In this document: in pieces, positions 26,283 through 34,510 of the stretch
Layout of the letters: every line of letters begins with the position of its first letter
Numbering within the stretch: the stretch's first letter is position 1
Source of the DNA: Polyangia bacterium
GTDB lineage: Bacteria; Myxococcota_A; Polyangia; Nannocystales; Nannocystaceae
Direction of reading: 5' to 3'
Assembly: GCA_030429545.1 (NCBI GenBank)
Contig: JAUIFF010000006.1
Location: 186,001 to 250,000 of the forward strand
Length of the DNA stretch: 64,000 nucleotides
Notes under the pieces: model-generated
Seen by the model: only the letters and a program-made list of their open reading frames with translations
Databases searched by the model: none
Told to the model about the DNA's origin: nothing
Program-made: the position numbers and the translations under genes

Positions 26283-26795
26283 TCAAATGAGCTCACCGTT
26301 ATTGACAACATCGATGTACCGACGCGGAAAAATTTGTCCTGAAAATTTGTCAATAAGAAAGCCGACACCCGGTGGGATGCCCCCGATTGAACGGGAGCAT
26401 TCTACGACGACGCAACGCGGATGTTGTTTGCTTCGGAAGTGAACCTCGAATGTCTCGCCTTCGAGCTCGGCAAACTCTTTCCAGTCGCCGCGATTTCGAG
26501 CTAGGGTGATCGCCTGTTGGTCGCTGAGCGTAGGAAGGTCGCAAACTTCGGGTTGAATGAATGCATTTTCCTTCGATCCTCGCCGCCAAGAATCGAGTAG
26601 CGCAGTGAGCTGTTGACGGGCCTTCTCTTCGCTTGCGATGGGTGGTGACACAATCGGGAGTACGCAGTGGTGGGGGTCAATACGAATACCGAGTGAGTCC
26701 TGAATCGCCCGGGTTTGGGAGGGGGAGGGGTACCAAGCGTAGACGACGATGTAGTTCATAGTGTCACTTTCCGAAGGGCGCACATAAACGCGCAT
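26283..26795 (-). CDS. hypothetical protein
   Basis: An open frame of 170 aa with two possible ATG starts (26793-26795; 26757-26759, which has a better GGAAAG upstream and begins MNYIVVYAW). Rich in Pro, Ile and Arg, no signal peptide or membrane helix. The C-terminal half (WKEFAELEGETFEVHFRSKQ...GGIPPGVGFLIDKFSG) has the look of small immunity-type proteins, but I do not recognise a family. It lies alone in the accessory segment. Confidence 0.55.
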   Translation of the reverse strand: MRVYVRPSESDTMNYIVVYAWYPSPSQTRAIQDSLGIRIDPHHCVLPIVSPPIASEEKARQQLTALLDSWRRGSKENAFIQPEVCDLPTLSDQQAITLARNRGDWKEFAELEGETFEVHFRSKQHPRCVVVECSRSIGGIPPGVGFLIDKFSGQIFPRRYIDVVNNGELI

Positions 26796-26972
26796 CAGAC
26801 CTACTTATTTGCTCCCGGCTTTGTAAATAACTGCTTGGGAAGTGGGCTCAAAGCATCGGCGGTACTCTGTCATACTCTCACCACAATGTCGGCGTGACCG
26901 CTTTGGCAGGCGATAGCCTTTATGGTGTGCGGTGACCGGTGCTCAACATGACGCGGTTGTTACACTCATAAG

Positions 26973-27458
26973 ATGCAAAGCTCTCCATGGGCCCGCAACC
27001 TCCCGATCGCTCTAGTAGCCATCGGCGTGATCGCTGCTTGTATACCGACAGGGGAAGAGTCTACTTCAGGAATGGCGATGGAGTGTGCATTTCCCGGAGC
27101 TACTTACGATGGAGTACTTCAGAACTCCTGGAGCGAGAACTCCCGTATCGCATGTGAAACCTGCGAAGAGATTCCCCCTCCAGAGGAGTTCACCCAAAAT
27201 TTATTGGTGCTCAAACCTGACGGGAAATTCACCTACACCTACACTGTCTTCCTTGAGGACAACATCGATTATGCTGGTAGCTATGAGTGGAGCCCTGAGA
27301 CTGGAAATATTATCTTTCACGTCGCCAGTCAGCCTCCGGGTTTTGATGGGGAAGGAACATTTCACTTTACAGAAGACGGAAGACTCATATTGCGAGATGT
27401 ATGGTTCAGCGACGAGCTCAAGTCCTGTGGGTACGAGTTCCTGCCGTGGACACACTGA
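26973..27458 (+). CDS. hypothetical lipoprotein
   Basis: A 161-aa predicted lipoprotein: MQSSPWARNL then a hydrophobic core ending in the lipobox VIAAC (Cys23). The mature part has three more cysteines near residue 37 and CETCEE, then a beta-rich region LVLKPDGKFTYTYTVF...AGSYEWSPETGNIIF...GRLILRDVWF. That pattern resembles small lipocalin-like or META-type beta-barrels, but the family is not certain. Lower G+C than core genes, as in the rest of the segment. Confidence 0.65.
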   Translation: MQSSPWARNLPIALVAIGVIAACIPTGEESTSGMAMECAFPGATYDGVLQNSWSENSRIACETCEEIPPPEEFTQNLLVLKPDGKFTYTYTVFLEDNIDYAGSYEWSPETGNIIFHVASQPPGFDGEGTFHFTEDGRLILRDVWFSDELKSCGYEFLPWTH

Positions 27459-27490
27459 CTATGTTCGCGCGCACTTGCTCTGTGTTCGGG

Positions 27491-28110
27491 TCACTGCTCC
27501 GCCCGTGCACACCCCAACCCAACAGCCGTAACCGCCGAAGCCAGATTACAAGCCTCCCGCGACTTCGAAGCATCCCCGTGCACATACTTCAGCGTCGTCT
27601 TGATCGAGCTATGCCCGAGCAACCGCTGAATCGTCGACAGCGGAATCCCTTGCAACTCCAGCACCGACGCCCACGTATGTCGCAGCGAGTGGATGCACGG
27701 CGGCTTCCCGCTCGGCAGCAGCACCTTCTTCTTCATGCACAACTTGCGGAACTTCTGCAGCAGGTACTCCGCCGAGATATGGCCCGTCCCCGCTCGGTTC
27801 GGGAAAAACCAGCCGCCTCGCGCCTGCGGGCGAATGCTCTTTAAAAACGCCGCGGCGTAGTCCGAAATCGGGATCGACTCGACCTTATCGAACTTGCGTT
27901 GCCGCCGGATAACCTTGCGGTCGAAGTCCACCTCCTCCACGCGCAGCGACACACAGGCCTGCCGCCGCTCGCCCGTGTTCAGCAGGAAAATCATCGCCAG
28001 GATGTACGGCTCGGGTCGTTTTTGAGTTCGTGCGCGAGGATCGCGGCCAGGCGGTGGACCTGTCGCTCGGCCAACCCCTTGTCCGACTTCTCTGCCCCGC
28101 GCGCTTCCCA
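27491..28110 (-). pseudogene. tyrosine recombinase (phage-type integrase), frameshifted and 5' truncated
   Basis: From about 28015 down to 27491 the frame encodes the catalytic domain of a tyrosine recombinase: TGERRQACVSLR (first Arg), HSLRHTWAS (HxxR), LLGHSSIKTTLKYVHGD (His and nucleophile Tyr). Just upstream the family-like sequence LAERQVHRLAAILAHELKNDP continues in another frame, so one base is lost or gained near 28010-28020. Beyond about 28110 there is no recombinase-like N-terminus; the sequence runs into a small duplication (GGGAAGCGCGCGGG twice) and the ~110-bp repeat. It is therefore probably inactive. Confidence 0.75.
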
Positions 28111-28155
28111 AAGCAACCCTGCCCGCGCGCTTCCCAGAACCAAAACCCTGCCCCA

Positions 28156-28269
28156 CCCCAACGATTCGCGGTGGATTTTTGGCCTGGGTGCGAGTCCGAA
28201 GCGGCGAAGCTGTAGTCGACCTACCGCAAGCCGCTCTCGGGCCGCAGCCAGGCCAAAAAGACCCGCGCG
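28156..28269. repeat. right copy of the ~110-bp direct repeat
   Basis: Matches the copy at 22422-22532 over nearly its whole length (CCCCAACGATTCGCGGTGG, GCGAGTCCGAAGCGGCGAAGC, GCCGCTCTCGGGCCGCAGCC). It ends at the stop codon of hemF and sits where the N-terminus of the broken recombinase would be. Confidence 0.8.
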
Positions 28270-29181
28270 TCACTTTCGTAGCTGCTCTAGCAATGCTGCC
28301 TCGGGCGTGTTGGGCTCGGGCTCCTCGCAATAGCCCCACTGCACATGCGAGGGCAACGACATCAGGATCGACTCGGTCCGTCCTCCGGTGCGCAAACCAA
28401 ACACTGTCCCGCGGTCGTGCAAGAGATTGAACTCCACATAACGCCCGCGGCGAAGCGCCTGCCACCGCCGCTGCTCGGGGGTAAATGGGGTTGCCAGCCG
28501 TCGCCGCAAAATCGGTTCATATGCATCTAAAAATGCCATGCCGCCGTCGCGGATAAACGCCAGTAGTTGCTCGTCGTGTCCGGGCTTTTGCGGGTCGACA
28601 AACAGGCGGTCAAAGAAAATCCCTCCGACCCCTCGGCGTTCGCCGCGATGGGGCAGGTAAAAGTAGCGGTCACACCAATCGGCAAATTCTTGGTAGTCGG
28701 CGTGTTCGGCATGCTTGGTGCACAGCTGCTGCCAAACCCCGTGAAAGTGCTCACGGTCCTCGGGGTAGTAGTAGTAAGGCGTGAGATCGGCACCGCCACC
28801 GAACCACCGCTTTTGCCCCTGCTCGATGTAGCGAAAGTTGGCGTGGACCGTCGGCGCAAACGGGTTGCGCGGGTGCAAGACCAACGAGACGCCGGTGGCA
28901 AAAAACGTCCGCCCCTCGCCCGGCAACTCGCGGGCAAACTTCTCGGTCAACTCGCCAAACACCACCGACGTATTGACGCCGCCCTTCTCGAGCACAGCTC
29001 CATCGGCGAGCACACGGGTCAAACCACCGCCGCCACCGGGCCGCTCCCACTGGTCCGAGGCAAACCCATGGGTGCCACCGTGCTGGCGCTCGACGGCCTC
29101 TAGGCCCTCGCAAATCCGGGTTTGAATGGCTTGCACAACCGCGGCAGCCCGTGCCTGAAAGGGAGTCAACGCAGGAGACAT
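28270..29181 (-). CDS. hemF: oxygen-dependent coproporphyrinogen III oxidase
   Basis: Oxidatively decarboxylates coproporphyrinogen III to protoporphyrinogen IX in haem synthesis, using O2. Length 303 aa from ATG 29179-29181; the longer open frame lacks family character. HemF signatures are visible: GGGGGLTRVLADGAVLEKGGVN, FATGVSLVLHPRNPFAPTVHANFRY (split motif with the catalytic-region His), WFGGGADLTPYYY, HRGERRGVGGIFFD and RRGRYVEFNLLHDRGT. Indicates aerobic life. The stop abuts the right repeat of the accessory segment. Confidence 0.96.
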   Translation of the reverse strand: MSPALTPFQARAAAVVQAIQTRICEGLEAVERQHGGTHGFASDQWERPGGGGGLTRVLADGAVLEKGGVNTSVVFGELTEKFARELPGEGRTFFATGVSLVLHPRNPFAPTVHANFRYIEQGQKRWFGGGADLTPYYYYPEDREHFHGVWQQLCTKHAEHADYQEFADWCDRYFYLPHRGERRGVGGIFFDRLFVDPQKPGHDEQLLAFIRDGGMAFLDAYEPILRRRLATPFTPEQRRWQALRRGRYVEFNLLHDRGTVFGLRTGGRTESILMSLPSHVQWGYCEEPEPNTPEAALLEQLRK

Positions 29182-29384
29182 CGGCGGCAGTGTAGCCCAT
29201 ATGGCTGCGATCCCGGGCCGACGTTCGGTCGCAGCTCGGGTTCTCCAGAGTCGTGCTTTGGCGAAAATTTTCTCGCATTCGGCTGATTTCAGCACCGCGG
29301 CTTGCGGGTTTACGTGGCCACATCGGTTCGTCGGAAAGTCCACCCGATCCGCGATACAGTCGCGGCGTGCTCGAGCCACCTCCC

Positions 29385-29777
29385 ATGTCGGCCGAACGTC
29401 TGCAAGAAGCCGTCGCCGGCCTCAGCGGACTCGCGGGATTTTTACTGATCCCGATGTTGGCCGCCTGGGTGCGCCTGTTGTTGCGCATGCTCGAGACCGA
29501 TCCGCGACAGGCACTCAACGCCCGCCGAGGTGTCCCCACCACCGCCCTCGCTCGCGCCCTGCTGATCTCATTGCTGTTGGCGTTTGTCCTCAGCAACTGG
29601 CAATCGGCCGGGGTCGAGTTGCGAGAGCTGCGGCGCGAAGCCGCAGTTTTGGGGCCAACCCTCGGCGGCATCGGTGTGGGGCTATTGATGTGGGGCATCT
29701 ACGCCGTGGCGTTTCGCCTGCTACGGGCTGACTACCTGCGCCATCGAGCAGCTCGGCGAATGGGCCGGTTGTTGTAA
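29385..29777 (+). CDS. small membrane protein of unknown function
   Basis: About 130 aa from ATG 29385-29387 (a GTG at 29367 is also in frame). Three hydrophobic segments (LAGFLLIPMLAAWVRLLLRML, ARALLISLLLAFVLSNW, LGGIGVGLLMWGIYAVAFRLL) with basic residues after the first and last. Its start is divergent from hemF across about 200 bp. I do not recognise the family. Confidence 0.55.
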   Translation: MSAERLQEAVAGLSGLAGFLLIPMLAAWVRLLLRMLETDPRQALNARRGVPTTALARALLISLLLAFVLSNWQSAGVELRELRREAAVLGPTLGGIGVGLLMWGIYAVAFRLLRADYLRHRAARRMGRLL

Positions 29778-29812
29778 GCTTGTCGCCGCGATACTGGGTG
29801 CCCAAGCCTGGC

Positions 29813-29834
29813 AAACATGTGTATATCCACATGG
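29813..29834. repeat. long imperfect palindrome containing a dispersed-motif core
   Basis: CATGTG...CACATG arms flank TATATC (core TGTATATCCA at 29820-29829, identical to 29-kb-distant 2827-2836). Located in the 295-bp gene-free spacer before the LRR-like lipoprotein, which also carries TGCCTATACA (29951-29960) and TGCATAGGCA (30011-30020). Confidence 0.55.
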
Positions 29835-29950
29835 CCTGAGGCGAGCCAGATTTTGGGTAGGACGAGCTCCCCGTGTGCGATGGGCATACACTGGGCACGC
29901 TGAAGAACTGTCCCTTGAACTGGCGAGATGGCACTTCACTCAGGCAATCA

Positions 29951-30020
29951 TGCCTATACATATTTACCGCACGCTCCTCCCATGCGCGAAGCTGGCCGAC
30001 GCGCAATCAATGCATAGGCA
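29951..30020. repeat. pair of complementary dispersed palindromes in a promoter-side spacer
   Basis: TGCCTATACA (29951-29960) and TGCATAGGCA (30011-30020) are near reverse complements of one another, 50 bp apart, 53 bp or more upstream of the lipoprotein start at 30073. They could be regulator sites for that gene, but the same motifs occur inside genes. Confidence 0.5.
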
Positions 30021-30072
30021 TTGGCCACCAACAATTCCTTCACCTGTTTCTCAAACAGCGTTACTATAGCCC

Positions 30073-32181
30073 ATGCTTTATCGACACTCTTACCTTACCG
30101 CGCTGCTGTGTACAGGACCCATGCTCGCCTGTGGCCCGTCCCAGGGGACAACTGCTACCAACACTGACTCCGATACCGACCCCGAGACAACCTCCGCCTC
30201 TGAAACTGCCGGCCCGACCGACACAACCACGGATGACCCTTCGGACACCATGGATACGGTTGATACGGCGGACACCGAAGATCCGGGGGCCTGCGCAGAC
30301 ACTGGGCCGATCGACGAAACACCCCATGCCTGTGGCTGCATCGTCAACACCTGCGCAAATGGTGTCTTTGAAGCCTGCGACGGCGACGGCGGGTGGCCGG
30401 GCTGCTCGGTCGAATCGATGATGCTGTCGGTCACCTACTGCGGCGGCGACCGGCTCGAGTGTGGCAAAATCAACGAGTCCTGTAGCGATTTCGATTGCGA
30501 GTCCGACCCGTCCAAGCGCACCTATTCTGAGGCTGAGCTCAACTGCACCCTCGAAGCACTGCGCGACCGCACGCCCGGCACCTACGGCTGGCACTCGACC
30601 CTCGACGGCAACTACTCGGGTGAGGCCGGCGTGTTCCACCTACGCAAGGATGGAGCCAAATGGGGCCGCACCTGCGACTTTGAAGATCTCGGTGCCAGCA
30701 TCGAATACCCGGCCGAGCTCGAGCTCGAAAGCCCCGACTACTTCGTGGCCTGCCTCGCCATGCCGCAACTGCACGAGCGCTTCTCGTGCATGCAAAACGG
30801 CCTCACCCACACCGCCGAGCTCAGCGTGTGTGGGGCCGGAGCTGGCGGTCCGCCGCCCGTCGGCACGTGCCCCAATGGCGGGGTCTCGTGGGCAGGTAGC
30901 GCGATTTTAAGGGGCACCGACCCAAGCGTGTTGCAGGGCTTTGAGGGCGTCGAATGCATCGAGGGGCCACTCATCCTCGAAGACATTACCTGTCCTGAAG
31001 GACTCCAAGCACTGGGCTCGGTACGCTCGGTCGATGGTGGCATCCAGCTGCGCAACCTCGAAGCCAGCGACCTGCAGTGGCTGTCGTCACTCGAATCGCT
31101 CAACGGCTCGATGACCATCCAAAGCATGCCACAACTCACCTCGCTCAGCGGGCTCGAAAACCTTGGCAGCATCCCCGGAGAACTGTCGATCACCGACATC
31201 CCCCAACTTACGGACCTCCACGGGCTCGAAGGCCTCACTAGTGTAGATACACTTTATTTGCGATTTTTGGGGCTCGAAAGCCTCGACGGGCTCGGGCCGG
31301 TGAGCCCGACCGATCTCGAAATTTGGGAGTGCGCGTCGCTGGCTTCAATCGCCAACCTCACCGGCATCACCACCGCCGCCCAGGTTCGCCTGCTCACCCT
31401 CCCGGCGCTGACGAGCTATGCCGGGCTCGAAAACCTGACCTCGGTCGAGTTTTTGCAGCTCAACACCGGGGCCACCGACCTCACCGGTTTTGATGCACTT
31501 GCACAGGTCTCGGCATTCGACATCCGCGGTGAAAACCTGACCGACGTCGGGCCCTTGCCCTCGTTGACAACCGTCGACAGCCTGTCGGTGGAGCTTGCCC
31601 CCAACCTCACGTCGCTGACGGGTGTGGCAGCGATCACCGACTACCCCGAGCGTCTACATTTTCGCAACTTGCCGGCGCTGACCAGCCTCAATGACTTTGC
31701 TGCAGTGCAAACCATCGGCAGTTTCGACGTCTGGGAGTGCGACGGGCTGACCAACCTCGAGGGCTTGGAAAACCTCACCAAGGTGACCGACTTTCAACTC
31801 GAGCAAAACGCATCCCTGCAATCGGTCGAAGGGCTCGACAGTCTGACCGAGGTCAGTGAGCGCTTCATCATCCGCGAAAACCCCGAACTCGTCGATATGT
31901 CGGGCATGCTGCAGTCGCCCAGCGTCGGCGGAAGGTTGCAGTTTTGGCACAACGACAGCCTGCTGTCACTCGCCGGCATGGAGGGCGTGACCTCGATCGT
32001 CGGCGACCTCCATGTCATCGGCAATGCCGTGCTGCCAACCATCGCCGGGCTGGCCAATGTCCAGTTTGTCGACGGCCACCTCAAGATCGAGGACAACCCG
32101 CAGCTGCCGACTCAAGAGGCACAGGATTTTGCGGACATGGTCGAAGTAACAGGCACAAAGAGTGTCAGCGGGAACGGTTAA
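30073..32181 (+). CDS. lipoprotein with receptor-L/LRR-like repeats
   Basis: A 702-aa lipoprotein: signal ending in PMLAC (Cys20), a ~50-residue Thr/Asp/Glu-rich linker, a Cys-rich region with twelve or more cysteines (about 75-290), then ~400 residues of a 22-25-residue repeat, LTSLSGLENLGSIPGELSI and relatives (L..L.GLE.LT.V..L.I). This is the pattern of receptor L-domain/ECM33-like right-handed solenoids. It is probably surface-exposed and binds protein or carbohydrate. A dispersed palindrome sits in-frame at 31242 (codons gta-gat-aca) and another just after the stop codon (32182). Confidence 0.8.
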   Translation: MLYRHSYLTALLCTGPMLACGPSQGTTATNTDSDTDPETTSASETAGPTDTTTDDPSDTMDTVDTADTEDPGACADTGPIDETPHACGCIVNTCANGVFEACDGDGGWPGCSVESMMLSVTYCGGDRLECGKINESCSDFDCESDPSKRTYSEAELNCTLEALRDRTPGTYGWHSTLDGNYSGEAGVFHLRKDGAKWGRTCDFEDLGASIEYPAELELESPDYFVACLAMPQLHERFSCMQNGLTHTAELSVCGAGAGGPPPVGTCPNGGVSWAGSAILRGTDPSVLQGFEGVECIEGPLILEDITCPEGLQALGSVRSVDGGIQLRNLEASDLQWLSSLESLNGSMTIQSMPQLTSLSGLENLGSIPGELSITDIPQLTDLHGLEGLTSVDTLYLRFLGLESLDGLGPVSPTDLEIWECASLASIANLTGITTAAQVRLLTLPALTSYAGLENLTSVEFLQLNTGATDLTGFDALAQVSAFDIRGENLTDVGPLPSLTTVDSLSVELAPNLTSLTGVAAITDYPERLHFRNLPALTSLNDFAAVQTIGSFDVWECDGLTNLEGLENLTKVTDFQLEQNASLQSVEGLDSLTEVSERFIIRENPELVDMSGMLQSPSVGGRLQFWHNDSLLSLAGMEGVTSIVGDLHVIGNAVLPTIAGLANVQFVDGHLKIEDNPQLPTQEAQDFADMVEVTGTKSVSGNG

Positions 32182-32186
32182 TGTAG

Positions 32187-32834
32187 TTACATCGAGCTTT
32201 TCTGGGCCTCACCCACCTGAAACCTAAGTACAGTCTTTAACTTCTCAGGCGCCGTTTTACGAACATCTGACAAGTAGATTTCACGATGGTTTTTGGAGCG
32301 CCGGGTGAGGCCCTGCTCATGGCAAAACGCCTCCATCTGGGCGAAGCTTGCGGGCTCGTCATCGTAGGGGCCCACGTGCAGCATCTGCACACAGCGACCA
32401 TCTTCGATGGTTTCGAGCCGCACCTTCTCGATAAGTTCGTTGCCCTTCTTCTTCAGGGCAATCGAGCGCATCTCATTGAACCAGGCAGCGCTCACCCAAG
32501 TGGGTTGGCGAATCATCAAGTGAAACACGAGTTCGTCTTTGTCGAGCGTACCGTCATAGACGGCTTGCCCCTTGGAGCTGAGGCTCCACAGCCCCTCCAA
32601 AGGGTAAACTGTGTAGTCTAGATACCCTTCAGGAGGCTGATCGAGCCGCTTGGCGGTCATCTTGACGGTGTACGAGACGGCGTAGAGAGCCTCGATGTAG
32701 CGGGCGAACGCAGGAATGTTGGGATTGCCCTTGCCAGCGAGCACCGCAAACGACAGAGGCGGCACGGTGAGTGTTTCGGGCTTGCGTTTTGGAAGATAGA
32801 AGCGGCGCTCGGCCTTACGCCATTCGTGTTTCAT
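32187..32834 (-). CDS. GyrI-like small-molecule-binding protein
   Basis: A 215-aa cytoplasmic protein with the GyrI-like/AraC effector-binding fold: TVPPLSFAVLAGKGNPN near the start, GLWSLSSKG, then VRLETIEDGRCVQMLHVGPYDDEPASFAQMEAF and HREIYLSDVRKTAPEKLKTVLRFQV, as in stand-alone GyrI-like proteins. No DNA-binding domain. Such proteins bind or hydrolyse hydrophobic small molecules. Start ATG 32832-32834. It converges on the LRR lipoprotein gene with 5 bp between stops. Confidence 0.87.
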   Translation of the reverse strand: MKHEWRKAERRFYLPKRKPETLTVPPLSFAVLAGKGNPNIPAFARYIEALYAVSYTVKMTAKRLDQPPEGYLDYTVYPLEGLWSLSSKGQAVYDGTLDKDELVFHLMIRQPTWVSAAWFNEMRSIALKKKGNELIEKVRLETIEDGRCVQMLHVGPYDDEPASFAQMEAFCHEQGLTRRSKNHREIYLSDVRKTAPEKLKTVLRFQVGEAQKSSM

Positions 32835-32890
32835 ACGCGGCCAACTCTAGACATCCCCGACTGGTCTTGCCCAGTTACAGGCCTGTTGCA

Positions 32891-32923
32891 CAAACGGCCC
32901 GCAGGAAAGATCCTGCGAGCCGT
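32891..32923 (-). terminator. terminator of tmRNA
   Basis: Stem ACGGCCCGCAGGA (32894-32906) with TCCTGCGAGCCGT (32911-32923), one mismatch, AAGA loop, followed on the minus strand by TTTG. It lies 7 bp beyond the tmRNA 3' end. Confidence 0.75.
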
Positions 32924-32930
32924 CTAGTGA

Positions 32931-33291
32931 TGGAGGCGCCGGGAGTTGAACCCGGGTCCGAAAGTCCGCACCTGCGACTTCTACGTGTGTAGTCGATGGA
33001 TTTTGGGTTTAAGGACGATCCCTGCCCATCGACAGGCCGTCGTCATCCCGATCCCCTAAATCTCGCGGACCGGGTCGGGGCTCCCCGGTCCACCAGCTCC
33101 CGTGAATGACACCTCAGGCTCTACTGGAGCACCTCGAGACTGAAGCGTCGCAGTTTCTTAGGCTGCGATGGCCATACGGCCGTAGTTACCGTCGTTGGCA
33201 ACTGTGTTTTCCCGTTCATTTTGGCGTGGCGAATGGGAACCACGACACGCGATCTACAGATTTGTAACCCTCGTCGAAGCCTGTCACCCCC
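32931..33291 (-). ncRNA. ssrA: transfer-messenger RNA (tmRNA)
   Basis: Rescues stalled ribosomes with SmpB and tags nascent proteins for proteolysis. The 5' end GGGGGTGACAGGCTTCGACG at 33291 and the 3' end (GTTCAACTCCCGGCGCCTCCA, ending 32931) form the tRNA-like acceptor stem: GGGGGTG pairs with CGCCTCC, discriminator A. The T-arm has GGGTTCAACTCCC. The mRNA-like part reads GCC-AAC-GAC... at 33197-33199 downward to TAA at 33158-33160, giving the tag ANDGNYGRMAIAA after the charged alanine. The end AIAA differs from the usual ALAA. CCA is not encoded. About 361 nt, one-piece form. Confidence 0.93.
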
Positions 33292-33484
33292 GTGAGTTGT
33301 TTGCGGCCTTTGTTGGTGTGGCCGGACGGACGAGTATGCATGGTTGGGTTTGGGGTTGCAAGCGTTTGTCCGTTGCTGGCAAATCCGCGGCGGCTCTGGG
33401 ATTTGCGAAGCTGCTGGGCTTGAACCCACAGTGCGGGTCCTACGGCCGGCCCCAACTCGGGGCGCATGCGGTACAACTTCGCAC

Positions 33485-34159
33485 ATGCGCAAATCCGATT
33501 GGGTGTTTGGCGTCGACGAAGCGGGCCGCGGGCCGTTGCTGGGACCGATGGCGATGGCTGTGGTCGGTGTCGATAAAAAAGCCGCCGCCGCGCTGGCCGA
33601 ACTCGGGGTGCAGGACAGCAAGCGGTTTGGCTCGACTGCCAAGGCCAAGGCCCAGCGTCGGGAGCTCGCGCAAAAAATCATCGCATGTACAAATATTTCG
33701 CGGTGCACCCTGGTGCCGGTGGGTGTGATCGATACCTATACATTTCAGGGGCAACTCAACGGACTCGAGCGCCAGGTTGCGCGGGATTTGCTCGAGGCCG
33801 CCGGGGCGCCCAAAAACGCCGAAATCATTTGTGACGGCGCCCGGATGTTTGCTCCGCTGACCCAGCTCTACCCCAACCTGCGGGCGGTCAACGATGGCGA
33901 GTCGGCGCACGTGGCCGTTGCAGCTGCATCGATTTTGGCCAAGCACGCGCGCGACGAGGCGTTTGCCACGATCTGTGCCCACTACAAGCCGGAGTTCGGC
34001 GAGATCCGTGGCGGTGGCTATATCAATGCAGCTACACGTAAATTCCTCGATGCCTACCGCGCCCGCTACGGCGATGTCCCGCCGCAGACGCGACGCAGTT
34101 GGGGCGCCAAAAAAGACAAACCGGCTCGCCCCAAGCCGACCCAGCTCGGGCTCGTGTAG
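33485..34159 (+). CDS. rnhB: ribonuclease HII
   Basis: Removes RNA from RNA-DNA hybrids and single ribonucleotides from DNA. 224 aa from ATG 33485-33487; the frame upstream overlaps the end of tmRNA and is not family-like. Motifs: FGVDEAGRGPLLGPM (Asp11, Glu12 metal ligands), DSKRFG, ICDGARMF near residue 118, and SAHVAVAAASILAKHARD. The loop GPLLGP deviates slightly from the usual GPLAGP. The C-terminal extension is Lys/Pro-rich. Convergent with the large dynamin-like gene across 272 bp of degenerate repeats. Confidence 0.93.
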   Translation: MRKSDWVFGVDEAGRGPLLGPMAMAVVGVDKKAAAALAELGVQDSKRFGSTAKAKAQRRELAQKIIACTNISRCTLVPVGVIDTYTFQGQLNGLERQVARDLLEAAGAPKNAEIICDGARMFAPLTQLYPNLRAVNDGESAHVAVAAASILAKHARDEAFATICAHYKPEFGEIRGGGYINAATRKFLDAYRARYGDVPPQTRRSWGAKKDKPARPKPTQLGLV

Positions 34160-34160
34160 C

Positions 34161-34510
34161 GCACTTGAACAGAAGCTACGCCTCGGCGCATTAGGAGCTA
34201 CGCCGACTTGTCGAGCGCTCAATGCCTTCGCTCGCCTCGCGTTTGATCACCCACCTCGGACTTGCGTCATGCACTTGCAGCAGAAGCTACGCCAACTGGC
34301 CGAAAGCTCGATCACCCAGTCCGACCGAAGTTACTTGCCGAGCGCTCAACGCATTCGCAATCGGCACGCTCGCATCGAGCCTGGCGAATACAACCGGGCT
34401 CAACCTTGAGTCGCGCACTTGCAGCAGATCCTCACCCCGACTTGGCCGAGCGCTCGATGGCTTCGCCCGCCTCGGCGCGTTCGATCAACGCATCGAGCCT
34501 GGCGATCGCT
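34161..34510. repeat. degenerate tandem copies of the dynamin gene's 3' end
   Basis: Units start GCACTTG(C)AGCAGAAGCTACGCC at 34161, 34271 and 34415 (period 110 and 144 bp). Each is followed by a variant of TTGCCGAGCGCTCAATGC...TTCGC, and the last unit runs into the true 3' end of the dynamin-like gene (34432 on). The downstream half of each unit (CGCATCGAGCCTGGCGA) is also shared. The gene-free spacer is thus built of decayed duplicates of the gene end. Confidence 0.7.

Larger units (their letters stand above)
22422..28269. mobile_element. candidate integrated accessory segment bounded by direct repeats
   Basis: A 5.8-kb block between direct repeats, holding two DUF4215-type lipoprotein genes, a toxin-antitoxin pair, two orphan genes and a broken tyrosine recombinase at the right end next to hemF. 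The middle (about 25.2-27.5 kb) is visibly lower in G+C than the flanks, and from about 24.5 to 29.8 kb I find no exact copy of the dispersed palindrome. Together these suggest horizontal acquisition, but the repeats could instead be an unrelated dispersed family. Confidence 0.4.

Noticed and set aside
29182..29379. Longer start of hemF
   Set aside because: Extra residues have no family resemblance and run into the divergent small membrane gene region.
32931..33000. A tRNA gene on the minus strand
   Set aside because: The TPsiC arm belongs to the tRNA-like domain of the tmRNA, whose 5' half lies 300 bp away.
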